The notes under the pieces were generated by a model, which was not told the DNA's origin, ran no database searches, and was given only the letters and a program-made list of their open reading frames with translations. This document shows, in pieces, positions 18,961 through 28,362 of a DNA stretch of 64,000 nucleotides. Source of the stretch: Aeromonas rivipollensis (GTDB lineage Bacteria; Pseudomonadota; Gammaproteobacteria; Enterobacterales; Aeromonadaceae); contig NZ_JAAILA010000025.1 in NCBI RefSeq assembly GCF_010974825.1, positions 114,080 through 178,079 on the forward strand. The letters are read 5' to 3'. The first letter of the stretch is position 1; every line of letters begins with the position of its first letter. A program made the translations under genes and the position numbers.

Positions 18961-20130
18961 ATGTCGATGAACAATTTTACTCTCCATACCCCGACCAAGG
19001 TGCTGTTCGGCAAGGGCCAGGTGGCCCAGCTGCGCGGCCAGATCCCGGCCGACGCCCGTGTCCTCATCACCTACGGTGGCGGCAGCGTGGTGCGTAGCGG
19101 CCTGCTGGCGCAGATCCGCAGCGAGCTGGCGGGCCTGACCCTGTTCGAGTTCGGCGGCATAGAGCCCAACCCGGCTTACGAGACCCTGATGGGGGCGGTC
19201 GAGCTGGCCCGTGCCGAGCAGATCGACTTCCTGCTCGCCGTCGGCGGCGGCTCGGTGCTCGATGGCACCAAGTTTATCGCCGCTGCCGCTCACTACGATC
19301 TGGCCAAAGAGCCCTGGCACATCCTCGAGACGGTCGGTGGCGAGGTGGCTTCCGCCATTCCCCTGGGCGCCGTGCTGACCCTGCCGGCCACCGGCTCCGA
19401 GATGAACATGGGGGCCGTCATCACCCGCAGGAGCAGCGGCGACAAGCAGCACTTCTTCTCCCCCTTCGTGATGCCGCGCTTCGCCGTGCTGGATCCCGTG
19501 CTCACCTATACACTGCCGGCCCGCCAGGTGGCGAACGGCGTGGTGGATGCCTTCATCCACACCCTGGAGCAGTACCTCACCTACCCGGTCAACGCCAAGG
19601 TGCAGGATCGCTTCGCCGAAGGCCTGCTGCTGACCCTGGCTGAGGAGGGCCCCAAGGCGCTGGTTGAGCCGGAAAATTACGACGTGCGCGCCAACATCAT
19701 GTGGAGCGCCACCCTGGCGCTCAACGGCCTGATCGGAGCCGGTGTGCCCCAGGACTGGGCCACCCACATGCTGGGCCACGAGCTGACCGCCCTGCACGGC
19801 CTCGACCACGCCCAGACCCTGGCGGTGGTGCTGCCCGCCCTGCTCGCTGCCAAGCGTGAACAGAAGCGCGCCAAACTGCTGCAATACGCCGAGCGGGTCT
19901 GGGATCTGCGCAGTGGCAGCGAAGAAGAGCGCATCGACGGCGCCATCAAAGCCACCCGCGACTTCTTCGAGCGGATGGGGGTCAAGACCCGGCTGCGGGA
20001 CTACGGCCTGGCCGACGCCAATATCGACACCCTGCTGGCCAAGCTCGAAGAGCACGGCATGACGGCGCTCGGGGAACACAGCGACATCGACCTGGTGCAG
20101 AGCCGGCATATTTATGAAGCCGCCTGGTAA
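18961..20130 (+). CDS. yqhD: YqhD, NADPH-dependent aldehyde reductase (iron-containing ADH family)
   Basis: YqhD reduces short and peroxidation-derived aldehydes with NADPH. The protein of about 389 residues follows the E. coli enzyme closely: FTLHTPTKVLFGKG at the start, VLITYGGGSVVRSG, FGGIEPNPAYETLM, LLAVGGGSVLDGTKF, LPATGSEMN and metal-site segments VVDAFIHTLEQY and LGHELTALHGLDHAQTLA. The ATG at 18961 follows GAAGAAGG; the ATG at 18967 corresponds exactly to the E. coli start and is possible. The regulator yqhC is divergent. Confidence 0.95.
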   Translation: MSMNNFTLHTPTKVLFGKGQVAQLRGQIPADARVLITYGGGSVVRSGLLAQIRSELAGLTLFEFGGIEPNPAYETLMGAVELARAEQIDFLLAVGGGSVLDGTKFIAAAAHYDLAKEPWHILETVGGEVASAIPLGAVLTLPATGSEMNMGAVITRRSSGDKQHFFSPFVMPRFAVLDPVLTYTLPARQVANGVVDAFIHTLEQYLTYPVNAKVQDRFAEGLLLTLAEEGPKALVEPENYDVRANIMWSATLALNGLIGAGVPQDWATHMLGHELTALHGLDHAQTLAVVLPALLAAKREQKRAKLLQYAERVWDLRSGSEEERIDGAIKATRDFFERMGVKTRLRDYGLADANIDTLLAKLEEHGMTALGEHSDIDLVQSRHIYEAAW

Positions 20131-20636
20131 GAGGCGAGAGACCAGCTCCGGCCTTGTCCGGGGTTGAATCAGGGGGCCCGCTCCCGCCTTATGGCGGCGG
20201 CGCGGCCCCCGAGTCGTTACAAAACGGTTACTTTTTCCCCTTTCATCTCATCAGATGAGCCAACGGCAGATTTCATAAGAACAAAAAACGCTAAGGTAGA
20301 GGCTCGGCAAAACATTTTTTTTGACTGGTTGGATCACTTTTTTCAGCGCATTTTGCTGGTATAAGCCCCTAATTTGGTTTGTTTTTTTTAATCATGGTCC
20401 GGGATGGGCTGAATTCTGTACCCGCCCGCTCGGGGTCGTGGTTGTAATAAAACTCCAAAATTTGATACTAATCACCTTCGCGCCTGAAAAGCGGGGGCCT
20501 GACCATGACAGGAGGTTGAGGTAAAGCCTGCTGATTTTCATAACAAAGGGCCCGTGACCTGCACTTTGATCATGCCTTGTCCCCTCAGACATGAGAGACT
20601 GGGCAATGATTGTTTATTAACCATCAGGGAATAGTC
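20131..20636. other. Intergenic region before pntA, no gene seen
   Basis: About 500 bases without a credible frame. Near 20172-20210 a GC-rich hairpin (GGGGGCC with GGCCCCC, enclosing CCGCC/GGCGG) may end yqhD transcription. The rest is AT-rich, with several T-runs, and probably carries the pntAB promoter; no single -10/-35 pair stands out. Confidence 0.5.
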
Positions 20637-22163
20637 ATGCAGATTGGAATACCGAGAGAGAGTCTCGCCGGTGAGACCCGGGTCGCAGCGACCCCGGCCA
20701 CCGTCGAGCAGCTGAAAAAGCTCGGCTTCGAGGTCGCCATCGAGGCCGGTGCCGGCCAGCTGGCCAGCTTCGATGATGCCGCCTTCGAGGCTGCCGGTGC
20801 CAGCGTGGTGCCGAGCGTCTGGCAAGCCGACCTTATCTTCAAGGTCAACGCGCCGACCGATGCCGAGATCGCACAAATTAAGGATGGTGCCACCCTGGTG
20901 AGCTTCATCTGGCCTGCCCAGAACCCCGAGCTGGTCAAGAAGCTGTCCGAGCGCAACATCAATGTGATGGCGATGGACATGGTGCCGCGGATCTCCCGTG
21001 CCCAGTCCCTCGATGCCCTCTCCTCCATGGCCAACATCGGCGGCTATCGCGCCGTGGTCGAAGCCGCCCATCAGTTCGGTCGCTTCTTCACCGGTCAGAT
21101 CACCGCCGCCGGCAAGGTACCGCCCGCCAAGGTATTGGTGATCGGTGCCGGTGTGGCCGGTCTGGCCGCCATCGGGACCGCCGGTTCCCTCGGCGCCATA
21201 GTGCGTGCCTTCGATACCCGTCTGGAAGTCGCCGAGCAGATCGAATCCATGGGTGGGGAATTCCTCAAGCTGGACTTCGGTAGCGAGGACGGTGCCTCCA
21301 GCGACGGTTATGCCAAGGTCATGTCCGATGAGTTCATCAAGGCCGAGATGGAGCTGTTTGCCCAGCAGGCCAAGGAAGTGGACATCATCATCACCACGGC
21401 CCTGATCCCCGGTCGTCCGGCGCCCAAGCTGATCACCAAGGAGATGGTCGACAGCATGAAGCCGGGTTCCGTCATCGTGGATCTGGCTGCCGCCACCGGT
21501 GGCAACTGTGAGTACACCAAGCCGACCGAGCTGTTCGTCACCCCGAACGGCGTCAAGGTGATAGGTTACACCGATCTGCCGGGTCGTCTGCCCGCCCAAT
21601 CCTCCCAGCTCTACGGTACCAACCTGGTCAACCTGATGAAGCTGATGTGCAAGGAGAAGGACGGCAACGTCGCCATCGACTTCGAGGACGTGGTTCAGCG
21701 CAACATGACGGTGATCCAGGCCGGTGAAGTGACCTTCCCGCCCCCCGCCATCTCAGTCTCTGCCGCGCCGCAAAAGCCGGCCGCCAAGGTTGCGCCGAAG
21801 AAGGCCGAAGAGAAGAAACCGTCCAACAAGAAGTTCGTGTTCGGTGCCCTCGGCATCGCCGCCTTCGGTTGGGTAGCTGCGGTGGCACCTGCCGCCTTCC
21901 TCTCCCACTTCACCGTCTTCATCCTGGCCTGTGTGGTCGGTTACTACGTGGTGTGGAACGTCTCTCACGCCCTGCACACGCCGCTGATGTCGGTCACCAA
22001 TGCCATCTCCGGCATTATCGTGGTCGGTGCCCTGCTGCAGATTGGGCAAGGGTCGACCCTGGTCACCGTATTGGCCTTTATCGCCGTGCTGATTGCCAGT
22101 ATCAACATCTTCGGTGGCTTCACCGTCACTCAGCGCATGCTGAAGATGTTCCGTAAGGATTAA
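20637..22163 (+). CDS. pntA: PntA, NAD(P) transhydrogenase alpha subunit
   Basis: PntA binds NAD(H) and, with PntB, couples hydride transfer between NADH and NADP+ to proton entry. The 508-residue protein starts [15 protein letters not shown], close to E. coli PntA; the GTG/TTG-type extension to 20610 is dismissed. It has the dinucleotide fold [20 protein letters not shown], a flexible linker around residue 380-400, and four membrane spans at the C-terminus ([24 protein letters not shown]). pntB follows after 11 bases. Confidence 0.97.
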   Translation: MQIGIPRESLAGETRVAATPATVEQLKKLGFEVAIEAGAGQLASFDDAAFEAAGASVVPSVWQADLIFKVNAPTDAEIAQIKDGATLVSFIWPAQNPELVKKLSERNINVMAMDMVPRISRAQSLDALSSMANIGGYRAVVEAAHQFGRFFTGQITAAGKVPPAKVLVIGAGVAGLAAIGTAGSLGAIVRAFDTRLEVAEQIESMGGEFLKLDFGSEDGASSDGYAKVMSDEFIKAEMELFAQQAKEVDIIITTALIPGRPAPKLITKEMVDSMKPGSVIVDLAAATGGNCEYTKPTELFVTPNGVKVIGYTDLPGRLPAQSSQLYGTNLVNLMKLMCKEKDGNVAIDFEDVVQRNMTVIQAGEVTFPPPAISVSAAPQKPAAKVAPKKAEEKKPSNKKFVFGALGIAAFGWVAAVAPAAFLSHFTVFILACVVGYYVVWNVSHALHTPLMSVTNAISGIIVVGALLQIGQGSTLVTVLAFIAVLIASINIFGGFTVTQRMLKMFRKD

Positions 22164-22174
22164 GGGGGTTTAAC

Positions 22175-23659
22175 GTGTCTCAAGGACTGGTAACAGCATC
22201 CTATATCGTTGCCGCCGTGCTCTTCATCCTCAGTCTCGCGGGACTGTCGAAGCAAGAAACGGCCAAGCATGGCAACCTGTTCGGTATCGCGGGGATGGCC
22301 ATCGCCCTGCTCGCCACCGTCTTCAACCCGGAAACCAGTGGCGTGCACTGGATCATCCTGGCCATGGTCATCGGTGGCGCCATCGGCGTGCGTCTGGCGC
22401 TCAAGGTCGAGATGACCGAGATGCCCGAGCTGGTGGCCGTGCTGCACAGCTTCGTGGGCATGGCGGCGGTGCTGGTGGGCTTCAACAGCTTCATCGACTT
22501 GCACCCCTCCGCACCCGCTGAGGTAGTCGTCTCCGTCGGCTCCAACCTGGATGCGACCCTGGCTGCTGCCCGGGCGGCGTTCGAGCAGGCGGCCAGCGTC
22601 GCCCAGGTCGAGCACCTCTCCGGCGCCATGCTGAACATCCACCTGGTGGAAGTCTTCCTGGGCGTCTTCATCGGTGCCGTGACCTTCACCGGTTCAGTGG
22701 TGGCGTTCGGCAAGCTGCGTGGCCTGATCTCTTCCAAGCCGCTGCAACTGCCCCATCGCCACAAGCTGAACCTGCTGGCCGTGGTGGTTTCGCTGGCGCT
22801 GATGATCCACTTCGTCAACGCCGGTGGCTCCACCTTCGCACTGCTGGTGATGACCCTGATCGCCTTCGCCTTCGGCTGGCACCTGGTGGCCTCCATCGGC
22901 GGCGCCGACATGCCGGTGGTGGTCTCCATGCTGAACTCCTACTCCGGTTGGGCGGCGGCGGCGGCGGGCTTCATGCTCTCCAACGACCTGCTGATCGTGG
23001 TGGGTGCCCTGGTGGGTTCCTCCGGTGCCATCCTGTCTTACATCATGTGTAAAGCGATGAACCGCTCCTTCATCTCCGTCATCGCCGGTGGCTTCGGCTC
23101 CGACGGTGTGGCCTCCACGGCCGATCAGGAGATGGGCGAATACCGCGAGACCAACGCCGAAGACGTGGCCGACATGCTGAAGAATGCCAGCTCCGTCATC
23201 ATCACCCCGGGCTACGGCATGGCGGTGGCGCAGGCCCAGTACCCGGTTGCCGAGATCACCCACAAGCTGCGCGAGCGCGGCGTCAAGGTGCGCTTCGGTA
23301 TCCACCCGGTTGCCGGTCGTCTGCCTGGTCACATGAACGTGCTGCTGGCGGAAGCCAAGGTCCCGTATGACATAGTTCTGGAAATGGACGAGATCAACGA
23401 GGACTTCAGCGATACCGATGTGGTGCTGGTGATAGGTGCGAACGACACCGTCAACCCGGCCGCCATGGAAGATCCGGGCAGCCCCATCGCCGGCATGCCG
23501 GTGCTGGAAGTGTGGAAGGCGCAGAACGTCATCGGCTTCAAGCGCTCCATGAACACTGGCTACGCCGGTGTCCAGAATCCGCTGTTCTTCAAGGAGAACA
23601 CCCAGATGCTGTTTGGCGATGCCAAGGCCAGCGTCGAGGCCATCCTGAAGGCGCTCTAA
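22175..23659 (+). CDS. pntB: PntB, NAD(P) transhydrogenase beta subunit
   Basis: PntB provides most of the proton channel and the NADP(H) domain. It starts at a GTG. The membrane part carries [24 protein letters not shown] and the NADP domain carries [19 protein letters not shown] and [14 protein letters not shown]. At 494 residues it exceeds E. coli PntB (462). The surplus is one insertion after [10 protein letters not shown], about residues 110-145, with many alanines ([19 protein letters not shown]). It would form a loop between membrane helices; the reading frame is intact and the rest is highly conserved. Confidence 0.96.
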   Translation: MSQGLVTASYIVAAVLFILSLAGLSKQETAKHGNLFGIAGMAIALLATVFNPETSGVHWIILAMVIGGAIGVRLALKVEMTEMPELVAVLHSFVGMAAVLVGFNSFIDLHPSAPAEVVVSVGSNLDATLAAARAAFEQAASVAQVEHLSGAMLNIHLVEVFLGVFIGAVTFTGSVVAFGKLRGLISSKPLQLPHRHKLNLLAVVVSLALMIHFVNAGGSTFALLVMTLIAFAFGWHLVASIGGADMPVVVSMLNSYSGWAAAAAGFMLSNDLLIVVGALVGSSGAILSYIMCKAMNRSFISVIAGGFGSDGVASTADQEMGEYRETNAEDVADMLKNASSVIITPGYGMAVAQAQYPVAEITHKLRERGVKVRFGIHPVAGRLPGHMNVLLAEAKVPYDIVLEMDEINEDFSDTDVVLVIGANDTVNPAAMEDPGSPIAGMPVLEVWKAQNVIGFKRSMNTGYAGVQNPLFFKENTQMLFGDAKASVEAILKAL

Positions 23660-23680
23660 GCGTCGATGGGATGAGACAAG

Positions 23681-23704
23681 AGGAGGCTTCGGCCTCCTTT
23701 TTTA
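23681..23704 (+). terminator. Terminator of pntAB
   Basis: AGGAGGC-TTCG-GCCTCCT with a stable UUCG tetraloop is followed by a run of T residues. Confidence 0.9.
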
Positions 23705-23970
23705 TTGCCCGTTTTTCAGGGGGCGCGGGCAAGACATTGATGGCAAAGGGACTTGGCCGGGAGGGGGGATCCGTTGCCGGTGGCAGGGCAGCAATCCGGT
23801 GACGTTGCCCTCGCTGGAAGGCATAATGGCGGCAAAAGGCGAGGGGGCTCAATTTTATTTGAGACTCGCGCCACTAGAATCAAATAAAGTGACATGGACG
23901 GGGTGGCCCTCCAGATAGCACCCATATCCTCATACGATGCCTGCGGCACAGTGAACCAGAGAAACCACAG

Positions 23971-25263
23971 ATGAAAGCACAATGGACCGACTTTATTACT
24001 CTGCTCAAGCGTGAAGTGGTGCCGGCCCTGGGCTGCACCGAACCCATGTCGGTGGCGCTGGCCGCCGCCAACTGCCGCAAGCTGCTGGGGCAGGATCCGA
24101 CCCGCATCAGCGTCTGGGTCAGCGGCAATCTGTTCAAGAATGGCATGGGGGTCGGGGTACCCGGCACCGGCATGATAGGCCTGCCGGTCGCCGCCGCCGT
24201 CGGCATCACGGGGGGCAACCCGGATGCGGGGCTGGAGGTGCTCAAGACTCTGACCCCGGAGCAGGTGGACGCCGCCAAGGCGCTGCTGCCCATCATCAAG
24301 GTGGACGTGAAGGATGTGCCTGATGTGCTCTACGCCGAGGTGCTTGCCGAGGCCGACGGTCACAGCGCCCGTGTGGTGATCTGCACGGATCACACCCGCA
24401 TAGTGCTGCTGGAGAAGGATGGCGAGGTGCTGATGGAGCAGGACAGTGCCCCCGGTGTGCAGATCCAGCCCGCGAAATCCGACAAGCCCGCCATGACGCT
24501 GCGGGAGATAGTGGCCTTCGCCCTGGAGGCGCCACTGGCCGAGCTCGACTTCATCCGCGAGGCCGCCACCATGAACCAGGCGCTGGCGGATGAGGGGCTG
24601 CAGGGCTATGGCCTGCGCATCGGCAAGATCCTCACCGAGCAGGTGGAGCGCAAGCTGCTCTCGGACGATCTGATGACCTTGGCCATGCGCCTCTCTTCTG
24701 CCGCGTCGGACGCGCGGATGGACGGCGCCATGCTGCCCGCCATGTCCAACTCGGGCTCGGGCAACCAGGGCATAGCCGCCACCATGCCGGTGGTCGCCGC
24801 CGCCCGCTTCCTCAAGGCCGATGACGAGCAGCTGACCCGGGCACTGGTGATGAGCCACCTGGTGGCCATCTACATCAAGGCCTACCAGAACAAGCTGTCG
24901 GCCCTGTGCGCCGCCAGTACCGCCGCCATGGGCTCGGGTGCCGCCATCACCTGGCTGCTGGGTGGCCAGTTCGAGCAGATCAGCCACTGCATCAACAACA
25001 TGATTGGCGACGTCTCCGGCATCATCTGCGACGGTGCCGGCAGCGCCTGCTCCATGAAGGTGTCGACCTCTACCTCGGCGGCGGTCAAGTCATCGCTGAT
25101 GGCCATCAACAACCTGCACGTGCCCCAGAGCGAGGGCATAGTCTCCGACGACGTGGACCAGACCATAGCGAACCTGGGCCGCCTCTCGAAACAGGGGATG
25201 CTGGACACCGACATAGAGATCATCAACATCATGCGGGCCAAGCAACAAGGCAAGGCTGGCTGA
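23971..25263 (+). CDS. cyuA: CyuA-type L-cysteine desulfidase
   Basis: The 430-residue protein belongs to the UPF0597/CyuA (YhaM) family, which breaks cysteine into pyruvate, ammonia and sulfide with an iron-sulfur cluster. Family marks are VPALGCTEPMSVALA, MSNSGSGNQGIAA, and the cysteines in LSALCAASTAAMGSG and SGIICDGAGSACSMK that are candidate cluster ligands. It is followed by a cystine importer and a disulfide reductase on the same strand, which supports a role in cysteine use. Related proteins were once annotated as serine dehydratase alpha subunits. Confidence 0.87.
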   Translation: MKAQWTDFITLLKREVVPALGCTEPMSVALAAANCRKLLGQDPTRISVWVSGNLFKNGMGVGVPGTGMIGLPVAAAVGITGGNPDAGLEVLKTLTPEQVDAAKALLPIIKVDVKDVPDVLYAEVLAEADGHSARVVICTDHTRIVLLEKDGEVLMEQDSAPGVQIQPAKSDKPAMTLREIVAFALEAPLAELDFIREAATMNQALADEGLQGYGLRIGKILTEQVERKLLSDDLMTLAMRLSSAASDARMDGAMLPAMSNSGSGNQGIAATMPVVAAARFLKADDEQLTRALVMSHLVAIYIKAYQNKLSALCAASTAAMGSGAAITWLLGGQFEQISHCINNMIGDVSGIICDGAGSACSMKVSTSTSAAVKSSLMAINNLHVPQSEGIVSDDVDQTIANLGRLSKQGMLDTDIEIINIMRAKQQGKAG

Positions 25264-25267
25264 TGAG

Positions 25268-25296
25268 GGGGGCGGCACTGGCCGCCCCCGGTTTTT
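25268..25296 (+). terminator. Stem-loop after cyuA
   Basis: GGGGGCGGC (25268-25276) pairs with GCCGCCCCC (25281-25289) around ACTG; a short T-run follows at 25292-25296. It may terminate or attenuate transcription into the cystine transporter. Confidence 0.75.
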
Positions 25297-25353
25297 GCAG
25301 AGATTGACGTCACCCCGAACGGGGGGCGTGCCGCCACGATGCGGCCAGTTTCG

Positions 25354-25409
25354 GGGCGAGGCGCAGGGTGCGCCCGTCCATCCATCTCGGGCCTCGCCCG
25401 TTTATTTTT
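25354..25409 (+). promoter_or_regulatory. Second hairpin in the tcyP leader
   Basis: GGGCGAGGC (25354-25362) can pair with GCCTCGCCC (25391-25399), followed by TTTATTTTT. An inner alternative, GCGCA with TGCGC (25361-25365, 25369-25373), would compete with it. Such mutually exclusive hairpins just before a start codon could be regulatory. No known riboswitch class is recognised. Confidence 0.4.
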
Positions 25410-25419
25410 GGGGAATATC

Positions 25420-26820
25420 ATGACTCTTAGCGTTATCGGTAATCTGGCCATCCTGGTCATGTTGCTGCTGTTTCTCTACCGCTTGCAGCAGACCCACGTC
25501 AGCTTCACCCGCCGGGTCTTCTCGGGGCTGGGGCTCGGGGTCCTGTTCGGCTGGGCCTTGCAACTGCTGTACGGCGTCGGCTCCGAGGTGCTGGTCCAGA
25601 CCGGCGACTACCTGGATCTGGTCGGCAGCGGCTACGTGAAGCTGCTGCAGATGATCATCATCCCGCTGATCATGGTCTCCATCATAGGCGCCATCCTCAA
25701 GCTGAGCGGCGGCACGGCGCTCGGCAAGATCAGCGCCCTGACCATAGGGGTGCTGATCTTCACCACCATGATCGCCGCCGGGGCGGGCATACTGATGTCC
25801 AACCTGTTCGGCCTGAGTGCCGAGGGGCTGGTTGCCGGCGCCGCCGAGACGGCCCGTGGCGCGGCCCTGCAGACCAGCCTCGGCAGCGTCGAGAGTATGT
25901 CCCTCCCCAAGATGGTGCTGGAGTTCATCCCGGCCAATCCCTTCCTCGACATGACGGGGGCACGCAAGACCTCCACCATAGCCGTGGTGATCTTCTCCAT
26001 CTTCATCGGCCTGTCCGCCACCGGCATCGCCCGCAAGCAGCCCGAGATCTTCGCCAGCTTCGAGCGCTTCATGCAGGTCGCCCACGCCATCGTCATGCGG
26101 ATGGTGACCCTGGTGCTGCGCCTCACTCCCTATGGCGTGCTGGCGCTGATGGCCAAGGTGGTATCCGGCTCCAACTACGCGGACATCATCAACCTGCTGA
26201 ACTTCGTGCTGGCCTCTTACGGCGCCATCGCCATCATGTTCCTGGTGCACCTGCTGCTGGTGAGCCTGGTGGGCATCAACCCGGCTCGCTTCCTGAAGAA
26301 GATCATGCCGGTGCTGGCGTTCGCCTTCACCTCGCGCACCAGTGCGGGATCCATCCCGATGAACGTGCAGACCCAGACCCGGGCCCTCGGCATCCCGGCG
26401 GGCATAGCCAACTTCGCCGCCTCCTTCGGCGCCACCATAGGGCAGAACGGCTGCGCCGGCATCTACCCGGCCATGCTGGCGGTGATGATAGCCCCGACCG
26501 TGGGGGTCGATCCCCTGGATCCCGGCTTCATCATGACGCTCATCGCCATCATCACAGTCAGCTCCTTCGGGGTGGCCGGTGTGGGGGGCGGCGCCACCTT
26601 CGCGGCGCTGATCGTGCTCTCCGCCCTGGACTTCCCGGTGGCCCTGGCGGGGCTGCTCATCTCCATCGAGCCCCTCATCGACATGGGCCGCACCGCCCTC
26701 AACGTCTCCGGCTCCATCACCGCAGGGACGGTTACCAGCCGCCTGATGGGCGAAACCGACATGCATGTGTTCAACAGCGATCACGAAGTGAGTCTGGACG
26801 GCGAAGAGTCCACCGTCTGA
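25420..26820 (+). CDS. tcyP: TcyP/YdjN-type L-cystine symporter
   Basis: A 466-residue inner-membrane protein of the dicarboxylate/amino acid:cation symporter family. It resembles E. coli TcyP (463 residues), which imports cystine. About eight membrane helices and two re-entrant hairpins are seen; AFAFTSRTSAGSIPMNVQT and FAASFGATIGQNGCAGIYPAM cover the transport core. The ATG at 25420 follows GGGGAATATC; the longer frame covers the leader hairpin. Cystine supply would feed the upstream desulfidase and the downstream disulfide reductase. Confidence 0.88.
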   Translation: MTLSVIGNLAILVMLLLFLYRLQQTHVSFTRRVFSGLGLGVLFGWALQLLYGVGSEVLVQTGDYLDLVGSGYVKLLQMIIIPLIMVSIIGAILKLSGGTALGKISALTIGVLIFTTMIAAGAGILMSNLFGLSAEGLVAGAAETARGAALQTSLGSVESMSLPKMVLEFIPANPFLDMTGARKTSTIAVVIFSIFIGLSATGIARKQPEIFASFERFMQVAHAIVMRMVTLVLRLTPYGVLALMAKVVSGSNYADIINLLNFVLASYGAIAIMFLVHLLLVSLVGINPARFLKKIMPVLAFAFTSRTSAGSIPMNVQTQTRALGIPAGIANFAASFGATIGQNGCAGIYPAMLAVMIAPTVGVDPLDPGFIMTLIAIITVSSFGVAGVGGGATFAALIVLSALDFPVALAGLLISIEPLIDMGRTALNVSGSITAGTVTSRLMGETDMHVFNSDHEVSLDGEESTV

Positions 26821-26844
26821 TTTGCTGCAGGTTGATCTGCGCGT

Positions 26845-26900
26845 GGAAAGGGGCGACCCTTTCCCGCCATAGACCGCAGGGAGGGCATGCCCTCCCTGCG
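26845..26900 (+). repeat. Two inverted repeats between tcyP and the reductase gene
   Basis: GGAAAGGG-GCGA-CCCTTTCC (26845-26864) is followed by a perfect 26-bp palindrome (26875-26900; half-site CGCAGGGAGGGCA). Neither has a U tract, so they look like intercistronic mRNA hairpins rather than terminators. Confidence 0.6.
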
Positions 26901-26918
26901 CCATTGAGAGGAAAAACT

Positions 26919-28247
26919 ATGAGAATCCTGATCATCGGTGGCGAAGCCGCCGGTATGAGTGCGGCCGCCAAGGCGCGCCGTCTGGCCAAGGATGCCGAGA
27001 TTGTGGTCTATGAGGCCTCCGAGGTGATCTCCTTCGGTGCCTGCGGTCTGCCCTATTTCGTGGGGGACGATTTCCAGGAGCCGGGCTACATGGCCGAGTT
27101 TACCCCGGAGCAGTTCGCCGCCAAGGGGATAGAGGTGAAGATTGGCCACAGGGTGCTGAGCCTGGACGCGGCGGCCCAGACCCTGCGGGTGGAGCACAAG
27201 GGCGACAGCTTCACCGATCGCTACGATCGGTTGATGATAGCCACAGGTGCCCGCGAACAGATGCCCCCCATCCCCGGCTTGCAGCAGCAAGGGGTGTTCG
27301 GCCTGCGCCGCATGAGCGATGGACTGGCGCTCAAGGCAGCGGTGCAGGATCCGCGCAGCAAGAAGGCGGTGGTGATCGGCTCCGGCTTTATCGGGCTGGA
27401 GGTGGTCGAGGCCCTGGTCCATCAGGGCAAGGAGGTGCGCCTCATCGAGCTGGCGGACAGGGTCATCCCCGATGCCTTCGACTCGGAGATCACCCAGCAC
27501 ATCGAGACCGAGCTGCGCGAGCAGGGGGTCTCTTTGCATCTGGGTGAGCGCGTCCAAGCCTTGCTGGGGGAGGGCCGGGTGACCGGCGTGCGCACCGACC
27601 AGGGTGAGTTCCAGGCCGATATAGTGGTGGTCTGCACCGGGGTCAGGCCCAATACCGAGTTCCTGGCCGACACCGGCATAGAGCGGCTGGCCAACGGCGC
27701 CATCAAGGTCGACCGTCAGGGCCGCAGCTCGCTGGCCAACGTCTGGTCGGCGGGGGATTGTGCCAGCGTCTGGCACAGCGTGAAGCAGCAGCAGGTCTAT
27801 GTGCCGCTCGCCACCATCGCCAACAAGCTGGGGCGCATGGTGGGGGAGAACCTGGCCGGCGCCGGCCAGGAGTTTCCGGGCACGCTGGGCTCTGCCGCGC
27901 TCAAGGTGCTGGGGCTGGAGGCGGGTCGCACCGGGCTTTCTGAGAAAGAGGCCCAACAATTGGGCATCGACTACCGCACAGTGGTGATCAAGGACAAGTG
28001 CCACACCAACTACTGCCCGGGTCAGTCAGACATCCACGTCAAGCTGGTCTATGAGGCGGGCAGCAAGCGGCTGCTGGGGGGGCAGATCCTCGGTCGCAAG
28101 GGGGCGGTACACCGCATCGACGCCCTGGCGGTGGCCATCACCATGGGGGTGACCACGGAGCAGCTCGGCATGCTGGACTTCGCCTATGCGCCGCCCTTCT
28201 CCCGCACCTGGGACGTGCTCAACGTGGCGGGCAATGTAGCCAAGTAG
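26919..28247 (+). CDS. CoA-disulfide/persulfide reductase-type flavoprotein
   Basis: The 442-residue FAD enzyme opens with the dinucleotide motif IIGGEAAGMSAAAKARR. It carries the single redox cysteine in SFGACGLPYFVGD (residue about 43) and a second Rossmann motif VVIGSGFIGLEVVEAL. The C-terminus YAPPFSRTWDVLNVAGN has the tyrosine typical of CoA-disulfide reductases. There is no fused rhodanese domain. The family also includes NADH oxidases and polysulfide or CoA-persulfide reductases. Placement behind cysteine desulfidase and the cystine importer favours disulfide or persulfide reduction. The start is supported by GAGAGGAAAAACT. Confidence 0.82.
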   Translation: MRILIIGGEAAGMSAAAKARRLAKDAEIVVYEASEVISFGACGLPYFVGDDFQEPGYMAEFTPEQFAAKGIEVKIGHRVLSLDAAAQTLRVEHKGDSFTDRYDRLMIATGAREQMPPIPGLQQQGVFGLRRMSDGLALKAAVQDPRSKKAVVIGSGFIGLEVVEALVHQGKEVRLIELADRVIPDAFDSEITQHIETELREQGVSLHLGERVQALLGEGRVTGVRTDQGEFQADIVVVCTGVRPNTEFLADTGIERLANGAIKVDRQGRSSLANVWSAGDCASVWHSVKQQQVYVPLATIANKLGRMVGENLAGAGQEFPGTLGSAALKVLGLEAGRTGLSEKEAQQLGIDYRTVVIKDKCHTNYCPGQSDIHVKLVYEAGSKRLLGGQILGRKGAVHRIDALAVAITMGVTTEQLGMLDFAYAPPFSRTWDVLNVAGNVAK

Positions 28248-28317
28248 CTGAATGAAGATGACGGCGCATGCAGGGCGCCGTCGTGGGAGGTGCACTCTGC
28301 GCGGAGATTGCAGCCAT

Positions 28318-28350
28318 AAAAAAACCGATGCCTTGGCATCGGTTTTTTTG
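28318..28350. terminator. Bidirectional terminator between the reductase gene and bamD
   Basis: AACCGATGCC (28323-28332) pairs with GGCATCGGTT (28335-28344), with an A-run before and a T-run after. It serves both converging genes. Confidence 0.9.
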
Positions 28351-28362
28351 TTCCCGTCATGC

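Noticed and set aside
17920..20109. 729-codon minus-strand frame covering yqhC and yqhD
   Set aside because: Only the last 300 codons are the AraC-type regulator; the rest is antisense to the conserved yqhD.
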